A DNA stretch of 22,663 bases from a virus. Positions within the stretch are counted from its first letter, which is position 1, and each line of letters starts with the position of its first letter. The notes under the pieces are model-generated. The model had not been told where the DNA came from, searched no databases, and saw nothing but the letters and a program-made list of their open reading frames with translations. The position numbers and the translations under genes were made by a program. The stretch is taken from IMG/VR virus record IMGVR_UViG_3300049157_000031, positions 1-22,663 of that record; one strand, written 5' to 3'. Shown piece after piece: positions 1-6,021 of this stretch.

Positions 1-2
1 AA

Positions 3-140
3 CATGATGGCTTCAAGAAAACAGAGATGGTCGAGATCGAGATCGAGATCGGGGTCGTGGTCGGGGTCGAGGTCGAGGTCGAGGTCGTGGTCGGGGTCGG
101 GGTTGAGGTCGGTGTCGACATCAAGGGGATATTAACATGA
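3..140 (+). CDS. Possible C-terminal end of an upstream gene, read through the hexanucleotide repeat (partial)
   Basis: This frame is open from the left edge of the window and ends at a TGA whose bases overlap the ATG at 137 (ATGA). That is the same coupling seen between many genes in this window and is the main reason to prefer this frame. The 45 visible residues begin HDGFKKTEM, run into an alternating Val/Ile-Glu/Gly tract made by the repeat, and end DIKGILT. Such alternation is what an amphipathic beta strand would need, but it is also what a period-6 DNA repeat gives automatically. The competing frame 1 reads as a Ser-Arg/Ser-Gly peptide from ATG 4 to TAA 135. No function can be assigned, and the gene start lies outside the window. 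Confidence 0.4.
   Translation, partial: HDGFKKTEMVEIEIEIGVVVGVEVEVEVVVGVGVEVGVDIKGILT
31..126. repeat. Hexanucleotide tandem repeat, consensus TCGRGG, about 16 units
   Basis: Sixteen consecutive 6-base units lie in register: three TCGAGA units, then mixed TCGGGG, TCGTGG and TCGAGG units, decaying to TTGAGG, TCGGTG, TCGACA and TCAAGG. The pair TCGTGG-TCGGGG recurs 30 bases apart (55 and 85), suggesting a higher-order duplication. The plus strand is very G-rich and has GGGG runs at 51, 63, 93 and 99, so a G-quadruplex is conceivable. Because the unit is two codons long, each forward frame encodes a dipeptide repeat (Ser-Arg/Gly, Arg-Gly/Asp, Val-Glu/Gly). Confidence 0.95.
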
Positions 141-547
141 ATAAAATTTTAAAATGGATTAAAAAATGGGGTTTAGTCTTCGTTGTTTTTTGTGAATTTG
201 TACGGGCTTTATTGGGTCTCGGCGGTATCCTAAACATTTATCCTCTCGATCTTTTTGGTTCTCGGATTGAGTCGATCGATGTAAATTATGCTTATGAAGT
301 GAGCAGCGGAGATTATAAAATTTGGGCAAACGAAACTGGAAGAAAAGACAGGTTTAAAGAGTACTTGAACAGAGATTCAATGCTCATTGGCAAAAGCAAT
401 TCAGGGCGAGTGCACAACTACATTTTAACAAAATTTAAGTTTAACGAAGACCATGGAATGCCCAACGTGCTTCACTGCAAAGCAAAAGTCTGGGGTAAGC
501 GATCAACGAACCATTACCCTAACCCGGAGTGGATTATCTGTGAGTAG
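137..547 (+). CDS. Hypothetical protein with an N-terminal membrane segment or signal anchor
   Basis: This 136-residue protein has a basic N-terminus (MNKILKWIKKWG) followed by a hydrophobic stretch at about residues 12-33, which suggests a signal anchor or single membrane helix with the remaining hundred polar residues on one side. The soluble part has no motif I recognise. It contains three Cys residues, one near position 19, one near 113 and one at the penultimate position. The start is supported by AAGGGGAT at 123-130, seven to eight bases before the ATG. It is the only recognisable plus-strand gene in the left part of the window and it converges on the minus-strand late genes, with the 3' ends overlapping by 14 bases. 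A role in lysis or in the host envelope is possible from position and topology alone, but that is a guess. Confidence 0.75.
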   Translation: MNKILKWIKKWGLVFVVFCEFVRALLGLGGILNIYPLDLFGSRIESIDVNYAYEVSSGDYKIWANETGRKDRFKEYLNRDSMLIGKSNSGRVHNYILTKFKFNEDHGMPNVLHCKAKVWGKRSTNHYPNPEWIICE

Positions 548-929
548 GGTGCGCGTGGTAGGTTCCATTGTCTTCATTTTGTGATGTTCCCTTATATCCC
601 AGTGTTCCCCCAATTACAGCTGACACAAGAAATGATAAGATTATGATTAAAGCCGGGTTTGTCAAAGTAGTTTTTGTCGAATCACGCTGTTTTTGATCAT
701 ACTCTAGCTTTGTTATCGAGTCTTGATGCTTTGAAAGCATTTTTTTAATGTGTACGTTGTCTTTTTCAACAGATTCAACTCTGTCTTTATGACCGCCAAT
801 GTCCTCGATTCTTTTGTATAAGTGATCAAAAGCTTTTTGGAAGCTTGAAAGTCGTTTTTCAAGACTATTGTCTAAGCTTTCTATCATGTGCTTTAAAATA
901 ATAAAGCTTTGGTCTTGTTCGTTAGACAC
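534..929 (-). CDS. Small coiled-coil protein with one C-terminal transmembrane helix
   Basis: I place the start at the GTG at 929-927, preceded by a strong SD (ACGGGGGT), and not at the longer in-frame ATG at 1103, because the longer version would overlap most of the 64-residue gene upstream. The 131-residue product opens with VSNEQDQSF, continues as a heptad-rich, charged helix (about residues 10-90), and has one hydrophobic segment near residues 96-116 (ALIIILSFLVSAVIGGTLGY), followed by a short His-containing tail. A coiled coil plus a single C-terminal membrane span is the topology of XhlA-type phage membrane proteins and of some holin partners. The primary sequence does not let me assign it to either. 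It is the last gene of the three-gene unit behind the promoter at 1249-1277. Confidence 0.75.
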   Translation of the reverse strand: MSNEQDQSFIILKHMIESLDNSLEKRLSSFQKAFDHLYKRIEDIGGHKDRVESVEKDNVHIKKMLSKHQDSITKLEYDQKQRDSTKTTLTNPALIIILSFLVSAVIGGTLGYKGTSQNEDNGTYHAHPTHR

Positions 930-931
930 GC

Positions 932-1027
932 TTACCCCCGTAATACGTTGAAGAAAGACCCTATTTGGCCCTGGGCGCATCCTAGCATTGCTGCTGGCAA
1001 TGCCATGGAGACGCCCGTTAAGTCCAT
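932..1027 (-). CDS. 31-residue hydrophobic peptide gene, coupled by TAATG
   Basis: Its ATG shares a base with the TAA of the upstream 64-residue gene (TAATG at 1025-1029), and its own TAA ends two bases before the GTG of the next gene, so it fills the gap between the two exactly. The peptide (MDLTGVSMALPAAMLG, then CAQGQIGSFFNVLRG) is Ala/Leu/Met-rich with one Cys in its middle. No function is recognised; it could be a tiny structural or lysis peptide. The perfect tiling and stop-start coupling argue for expression, but a gene this short can arise by chance. Confidence 0.5.
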   Translation of the reverse strand: MDLTGVSMALPAAMLGCAQGQIGSFFNVLRG

Positions 1028-1221
1028 TACTTAGCTTCTTTATTTTCAGCTGTGTTTTTAGTATCTGATTTGATATCGCCTTTTTTGGCTTCACCGCCTC
1101 CAATTTGTGGGGCGCTCGTCAGTGCTTTCAGGGCATTAAAACTGTACTTGCCGGGAAGCTCGCCCAAAGCATTTAAGATAACGTTAAACGCTTCTTGGCT
1201 TAAAATAAATTGCTTATCCAT
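1027..1221 (-). CDS. Small phage protein of 64 residues
   Basis: This is the first gene after the promoter at 1249-1277, with the SD AAGGAAAC just upstream of its ATG. The N-terminal half (FILSQEAFNVILNALGELP) resembles the short helix-rich proteins found in many podophage tail or lysis regions, which begin with a hydrophobic strand followed by an Asn-x-x-Leu helix. That resemblance is from memory of the pattern, not from a search. The C-terminal half is Lys/Glu/Asn-rich and probably disordered. It is coupled to the next gene by TAATG. No enzymatic motif is visible. Confidence 0.75.
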   Translation of the reverse strand: MDKQFILSQEAFNVILNALGELPGKYSFNALKALTSAPQIGGGEAKKGDIKSDTKNTAENKEAK

Positions 1222-1239
1222 GTTTGTTTCCTTAAATTA

Positions 1240-1251
1240 AAATGATCATTT
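1240..1251. promoter_or_regulatory. 12-bp perfect palindrome at the promoter start region
   Basis: AAATGATCATTT is a perfect palindrome that overlaps the downstream end of the -10 box and the predicted start of transcription of the promoter at 1249-1277. This is the usual place for a repressor operator. No repressor is identified. Confidence 0.45.
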
Positions 1252-1277
1252 ATAACTCATAGAGCATTATTTGTCAA
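1249..1277 (-). promoter_or_regulatory. Near-consensus sigma70 promoter, leftward
   Basis: On the minus strand, TTGACA (1277-1272) and TATAAA (1254-1249) are separated by exactly 17 bases. The -35 box overlaps the last codon and stop of the fibre gene. The predicted start of transcription is near 1242, about 20 bases before the 64-residue gene. This gives the three small genes 1221-534 their own transcription inside the late block. Confidence 0.8.
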
Positions 1278-2524
1278 CTCGATGATGACAAGCCGAGTCG
1301 AATTCGAACCATTGGGCCCGGTGTTGCTGCTGCCACGGTTTCCCACGCAACGCCGAATGACTGCCTTACTCCCGGTGAATTATCAACTATTGATCTGCCA
1401 GCAGTTGTGTTTGAAGGTACAATTAAATCTCCTCTAATTGCCCCTTGACCATCCTCCATCTGAACATCAACATCACCAGCATAGCAAAATTGAATGATAT
1501 TTCCTGCGGACGCGCCGGCTGTAGTTGCAACGCCAATACACATATCATCACCAGAAGTCGAGTGATTTACAGCACGAAAATTCGTTGTTGGTGACACAGC
1601 AAGAATTGATCCGACAGTTACCGCCTCATCGATCGCAACTCTCGATTGCAGACAAGTGCCGCCCGTAGGCGTTTGAAAACAAAGCATCTGTCCTGCACTA
1701 AATATGTAATCGCCGACCTGCACAGACGGACCAAAAGTCGCATCATTTTGATTCACATTGACTAAGCCACCTACTATCGATACGCGCTTATTGGCAGGAT
1801 CAGACACAAGAAATGCCGTTAGCCCACCTTGCCAGTAATCATAAAAAGCTGTTTGAGTAGAGAAATTTGCAGTAGTTACATCTGTAACTTGTTTTGTGAT
1901 CATCTCATGATTTTTTTCTATTGAGTCCTGATCTTTGCAATAGGACCAGATCGCGCAAAGTCCACCCGTGCCGGTCAGCTCGTTGGGTTGTTTTAGTATC
2001 AACCACGGATCTACCTGCGCATCTCCAACAGCTTGAATTTGCGGCGCAACAGATAATCTTCTTTGCAACCCTTCGAAATGCAAAACATCTTTCAGTATGC
2101 CCGCTGACCATGCTTGCGTATGAATATCTTGAGAAAATGTCGCGTCAATTGCGTTTGTAGTCGTATACTTTATCGCGCTTGCTGTTTTTAAAGCGTCTAA
2201 GCTGTTAAGACTATCCGATTTTATTTCAAGAGTTTCTAGTGCCGCGACTCCCGTCGTGTCTGAAAAATAACGCGTTGTTGCTGCTGTTGAATTATCACTT
2301 TTTATTGTGAATGTACTTGCGCCTTGTAAAATTTCATTTCCGTTGTTAAAGGCATTTTGCAGTGTAATGTCGTCAATATCTGCAAGCGTTATCCAAGTTG
2401 ATCCCCCGTCAACCGAGTTTCTGAATTTCCCCATGTCCGTATTAAAAATCAGCGTGCTTACATCAACACCTGTTAATGCAGATTCTTCTGCATTAGTATA
2501 TTTTGAAAATACTTCTATACTCAT
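1274..2524 (-). CDS. Fibre or tail-associated structural protein, 416 residues
   Basis: The protein is rich in Ser, Thr, Asn, Ala and Gly with few charges, like phage fibre proteins. Residues about 55-152 (from ITLQNAF to VLHFEG) align by eye with residues about 424-507 of the 982-residue protein next door, with shared pieces such as RYFSD / YRFLSD and ATFSQ followed by QA. The C-terminal part (about 290-416) has repeated short beta-like segments, including GDLIVPSNTTAGR, that recall fibre shaft or decoration folds. The SD is GAGGAA at the very end of the upstream gene, three bases before the ATG region. A role in adsorption is inferred from position and composition. No enzyme motif is visible. 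Confidence 0.75.
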   Translation of the reverse strand: MSIEVFSKYTNAEESALTGVDVSTLIFNTDMGKFRNSVDGGSTWITLADIDDITLQNAFNNGNEILQGASTFTIKSDNSTAATTRYFSDTTGVAALETLEIKSDSLNSLDALKTASAIKYTTTNAIDATFSQDIHTQAWSAGILKDVLHFEGLQRRLSVAPQIQAVGDAQVDPWLILKQPNELTGTGGLCAIWSYCKDQDSIEKNHEMITKQVTDVTTANFSTQTAFYDYWQGGLTAFLVSDPANKRVSIVGGLVNVNQNDATFGPSVQVGDYIFSAGQMLCFQTPTGGTCLQSRVAIDEAVTVGSILAVSPTTNFRAVNHSTSGDDMCIGVATTAGASAGNIIQFCYAGDVDVQMEDGQGAIRGDLIVPSNTTAGRSIVDNSPGVRQSFGVAWETVAAATPGPMVRIRLGLSSSS

Positions 2525-2527
2525 TTT

Positions 2528-5476
2528 TTATTCCTCATAACTAAATGACAGATTCAGGATGCTAGGCTTATTAAGATCAGCATCTGAAACGGTGAAAATA
2601 GCATCTACATTTTTAGACGCTGCTACTGCTGTCAATGATCTGAACTGACTAGAGTAGTAAACAGCATTCACAGGTGAGTTTATTTTTGTCAGACTTACTG
2701 AATCAGCAATAAATGTGTACACGCCAGAATCAAGGATATATTCAACATCAACCAAGTTGTCAACGGCAGTGTTGATAGCAACAACCCCCGGTATCTGCAA
2801 ATCGATAACATCACAAGAGTCATTAAACCTTGATCGCTGCCCAAATGCCGATACTCGTATGTTATTGCCACTTAGCTTAGTGATTATGTACTCTAGGCTC
2901 CAAGTTTTGAAACCGTTGTTGCTCGCCGACATTGATGTTGACGTTGATATGACAGCACCCCCAAATGAAATCCTGACTCGTCCATCTCCACCACCGCCAG
3001 TTGAATTTATTCGGCCTTGAGCTGAGAACTTATATTGATCTCCCTCAACCATCGTGTTTGCTGGTATCGTTTGTGTACCATACATTGATTGAACAATTGT
3101 CGTCCATATACCAAGGGGATAAGCCCCCGTGCTTTGATTTAAAATACCAAGTGTTTTGATGTCAGAAGGTGCTATCTTAGACTCTAAACCAGGCAGGCCA
3201 ATCGAACCAACGCCGTTCGCTTCTATCAAATTACCGACTGCTGACGTTCCGAGTCTGATCGTAACGAAGTTGCTCGTAGGAGTGAAGTTTAACGAAGCAT
3301 TGTAATGAGTAACATCATCAATCTTATGAAAAAGTTGACTTATGATTGAGACGCCCGATGCATTTGTGCCTGACACAAAACTCAATCCCGAGTCACCCGA
3401 CGATGCATTGCTTACACCGCCTCCGGCCGCGCCAGCAACATCCATTACGGCAAATTCTAAGAATGAAGCGATAATGTTATTGCCTGGACTTGTCTTATTT
3501 ACAACTCTAAACTCGACAGTATCAGTAGGTGCGAGAGAAATAAAAGCGGTGCTTGTTAGCGACTGCGGAACATCAACCGAAGGGCCGAAAAACTCAGGGT
3601 TCTCTGAATTTGCAATCGGAGTCACTCCGTTTTTATATGCGATGACCGCGAACGTATCTGTATTCGGAGTTGCCGTTTTCAATGTTGCAGTAGCAATAAT
3701 TAAAAATTTCTTAGTCTCTGCACCATTCCACGTTAAAACACCGCTCGAATGTGAGAAGTTTACAAGCTCACCGGCTGTGTAAGTTCCTGCTATTTTTACT
3801 GCTGTTCCTTGCACGGGTAGCGCGGTTTCTGTGTTTCCATTTTGAAAAGACATTTCACCGATATTATTCGTAGTCACGCCCGCCAAATCTGCTAGCGTCG
3901 CATTCTGATCAGGTAACTGAGTCGCTTTGTTGATCATCATCGTAGAGCCATCAGTGCCGTCGTAATCAAGCGCTCTAATAATTGAATTCTGTCTATATGC
4001 TTGCATGTACAGGTTTTGAGAAAACGTTGCAGGCAGTGGGTCTGATGTTTCCACTTTTAATGTGTCACATGTTTTTAAAAGCGATGTTGATGTTCTTGAT
4101 TGAGAGTTTATCTGCAAAACAGGTTGATTTGTCGTCCCGTCAATATCAGATAAAAACCTATATTCAGGTGCAGCAGTGGTCGTGCTAGTGCTTCTTATGT
4201 ACGCATCAATAGCATTTAAATTTTTATAAAATATTGCCGCTCTTACACCGCCATCGCACTTAAAGTATGGGGTATCAACACCGTTTTCTAAAAAATTCCA
4301 CTCTCTTGATGAGCTTTCGATACGAGCAGGAGCACTGAAGTTTAGTCTGTACTTTATTATGTCATTATGATATACAAATTCAGTACCTAGATCGTTTTTT
4401 CCTTTATATTGCATGTGCGATAACGGGTTTCCATCAGCGCCATTAAGCAGATTTTCAACCGTATAAAACTTAGTTGTTGCATCTGGAATTTGATAATTAA
4501 TTTCATTTCCGCTCGTGTATGAAATAGTGACGGGTAATGCACTGTTTAAGTAAGCAGTTTGTAAGTCTAATACACCATCTGATCCAGAGTACTCGATATA
4601 TGTCCAATCATTAGTTTTAATTTTTGTTATAATAGCCCTGTCATACTGATTTGGCAGCGATATTGAACTTGGACCGTTGACACCGTCCACCGTAACACCG
4701 TCAGGCCACGACACAATGAAATCACCTGTCCCAACTCTTATCATATCGAACGTGGCACCATTTGGTAATGAGTCCCCTAGTAAGAGTGTTAATGTTTGAT
4801 TTGAGACTGTGTCGTTAATTACCGTTCTACCGATAATATCCGTATCAACATCTTGAGAAGCAGTTAATAATAATTGCTCTTGAAAGCTTTGATATCCACT
4901 TAGGTTTTTCAGACTTCTGAATTGTTCAATTGTTTTTGTCAATCCGTTCATTTCTTCATAAATTTCAAGAGGTGATCCTTGCTCAGTAACTTCAAAGCAA
5001 ATTGCCCCGGAAACCACTCCTGCGGTTGTATTTAATATTTGAGTTTGAAATCTTGATAAAGATTGAATGTTCAAATTGCTGTCATAAGATGAAAATGCAA
5101 ACGATCCCGCTGTAAATGGAACGCCGGGGGCTAATGCATTATAGCCATAGGCTATTGTTGGGATAGTTGTAGATGATTGTACTCCAAACGCTTTAGCTGT
5201 AACTTGATTGAATAATGGGTTAGAATTTACATCAATGTCTTGAATTGTATTTAAAACGCCAGCGTCAAACTTAAGATTCTGAGTGCTTGCGTCAACGCTG
5301 ATTGTATTGGCAGTGAAGTCTATACCATTTCCGTAAATAAATGTATTAGATACATAATCATATAGTAATTGTGGAGTTCCTTTATATGTAACACCGCTTT
5401 GTACGCCCGCAAATGGTTCATTTCCTGTGAACGGCGCAGGAAGTGGGGGTAATCCTGAAATAGGTATATCGGCCAT
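2528..5476 (-). CDS. Large tail fibre or receptor-binding protein, 982 residues
   Basis: The N-terminus MADIPISGLPPLP is typical of phage fibre and tail-tip proteins, where this segment usually attaches the fibre to the virion. The middle (about 424-507) is paralogous by eye to the 416-residue neighbour. Residues about 560-690, running through VQGTAVKIAG, FLIIATATLK, VIAYKNG and FLEFAVMDV, have the spacing of a C1q/TNF-like jelly-roll, a fold often used for receptor binding at fibre tips. The last 250 residues contain further beta-rich repeats. The SD GAAGGA lies in the last codons of the small gene upstream. Host binding is the likely role. The jelly-roll call is pattern-based and needs a profile or structure check. 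Confidence 0.8.
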   Translation of the reverse strand: MADIPISGLPPLPAPFTGNEPFAGVQSGVTYKGTPQLLYDYVSNTFIYGNGIDFTANTISVDASTQNLKFDAGVLNTIQDIDVNSNPLFNQVTAKAFGVQSSTTIPTIAYGYNALAPGVPFTAGSFAFSSYDSNLNIQSLSRFQTQILNTTAGVVSGAICFEVTEQGSPLEIYEEMNGLTKTIEQFRSLKNLSGYQSFQEQLLLTASQDVDTDIIGRTVINDTVSNQTLTLLLGDSLPNGATFDMIRVGTGDFIVSWPDGVTVDGVNGPSSISLPNQYDRAIITKIKTNDWTYIEYSGSDGVLDLQTAYLNSALPVTISYTSGNEINYQIPDATTKFYTVENLLNGADGNPLSHMQYKGKNDLGTEFVYHNDIIKYRLNFSAPARIESSSREWNFLENGVDTPYFKCDGGVRAAIFYKNLNAIDAYIRSTSTTTAAPEYRFLSDIDGTTNQPVLQINSQSRTSTSLLKTCDTLKVETSDPLPATFSQNLYMQAYRQNSIIRALDYDGTDGSTMMINKATQLPDQNATLADLAGVTTNNIGEMSFQNGNTETALPVQGTAVKIAGTYTAGELVNFSHSSGVLTWNGAETKKFLIIATATLKTATPNTDTFAVIAYKNGVTPIANSENPEFFGPSVDVPQSLTSTAFISLAPTDTVEFRVVNKTSPGNNIIASFLEFAVMDVAGAAGGGVSNASSGDSGLSFVSGTNASGVSIISQLFHKIDDVTHYNASLNFTPTSNFVTIRLGTSAVGNLIEANGVGSIGLPGLESKIAPSDIKTLGILNQSTGAYPLGIWTTIVQSMYGTQTIPANTMVEGDQYKFSAQGRINSTGGGGDGRVRISFGGAVISTSTSMSASNNGFKTWSLEYIITKLSGNNIRVSAFGQRSRFNDSCDVIDLQIPGVVAINTAVDNLVDVEYILDSGVYTFIADSVSLTKINSPVNAVYYSSQFRSLTAVAASKNVDAIFTVSDADLNKPSILNLSFSYEE

Positions 5477-5478
5477 TT

Positions 5479-5655
5479 TTATGTTCCTTCTGTTATCAAG
5501 CGATCGCCACTTTCGGTTGTAAGTATGTCGCCACTTTCAGTGGTAATGAATTTTGTATCGCCCGGGGGTGGTGGAGGAGAACCATATCTGTCATCAACAG
5601 AAAACAAGCCTCTGCCCATATTAAAGTTGATGGGGTCCATTAAAAATATATTCAT
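5479..5655 (-). CDS. 58-residue tail protein with octapeptide repeats
   Basis: This gene is short and easily missed. Its ATG overlaps the TGA of the upstream gene (ATGA at 5652-5655), and it ends two bases before the ATG of the large fibre gene, so it tiles the gap. The product starts MNIFLMDPINFNMGRG, has a five-proline run near residue 30, then repeats ITTESGDI / LTTESGDR / LITEGT. Short proteins with repeated Leu-x-Thr-Glu-x-Gly-Asp units are common in phage tail regions, where they are taken to be fibre hinges or tip linkers. That assignment is by resemblance. An internal ATG at residue 6 or 13 could also be used. Confidence 0.75.
   Translation of the reverse strand: MNIFLMDPINFNMGRGLFSVDDRYGSPPPPPGDTKFITTESGDILTTESGDRLITEGT
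5504..5550. repeat. 24-bp direct repeat, two copies
   Basis: TCGCCACTTTC begins two adjacent units (5504-5527 and 5528-5550) that differ at a few positions. They encode the TTESGD octapeptide repeats of the small tail protein. A third, decayed copy of the octapeptide follows in the protein (LITEGT). Confidence 0.85.
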
Positions 5656-6011
5656 GAGAGATTACTCTTTGTATTTACAAATTGTATATAAACCCAGTCA
5701 TTCTGTGGGCTTTTAAAATAAAGAGTATCGCCTGGGGTTACTTTCTGCGTAGGTGGAGTTAGTCGGGCAGATGTTTCTACAAAATCGCCTTGAACAGGCA
5801 AAGCTTCGCCAGCATCGGGAGAAACCTGTACTTCAGACGCTGAGCTATATCCCAATAGAGCGATATCGACGTTATTTGGTACAACAATGGATTTCTCTGT
5901 ATTAGCCGTTAGAATGCTCTTAGCCCCAAATTTTTTTGGCACAAAATCAGGAGCCCACACATCAGTGCCATTATTTGATTTTCCAAGATTCAAGTTTTTT
6001 GTTTTATTCAT
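5652..6011 (-). CDS. Small virion or tail structural protein, 119 residues
   Basis: I chose the ATG at 6011 over the GTG one codon earlier because AAGGA sits seven bases before the ATG and only four before the GTG. The N-terminus is short, basic and Asn-rich (MNKTKNLNLGKSNNG). The remainder is beta-rich with Val, Pro and Thr (SIVVPNNVDIALLGY, VTPGDTLYFKSPQNDW), which resembles small jelly-roll or Ig-like virion proteins. It lies between the collar fibre and the repeat peptide in a row of fibre genes, so a tail attachment or decoration role is likely. I do not recognise the family. Confidence 0.7.
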   Translation of the reverse strand: MNKTKNLNLGKSNNGTDVWAPDFVPKKFGAKSILTANTEKSIVVPNNVDIALLGYSSASEVQVSPDAGEALPVQGDFVETSARLTPPTQKVTPGDTLYFKSPQNDWVYIQFVNTKSNLS

Positions 6012-6021
6012 CACGTTTTCC

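Noticed and set aside
4-135. Ser-Arg/Ser-Gly repeat peptide from ATG 4 to TAA 135 on the plus strand
   Set aside because: It is a by-product of the period-6 repeat. The alternative frame is open from the window edge and ends in the ATGA overlap that is typical here. Kept only as a competing reading.
930-1103. Extension of the coiled-coil membrane protein to an ATG at 1103
   Set aside because: It would overlap the 64-residue gene almost entirely from 1027 and has no clear SD, whereas the GTG at 929 has one.
3342-3782. 146-residue plus-strand frame antisense to the large fibre gene
   Set aside because: It has no SD, and its composition is what is expected from the complement of a Thr/Ala/Val-rich fibre gene. 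Other long antisense frames in the fibre, ejection, portal and terminase genes were rejected for the same reason.
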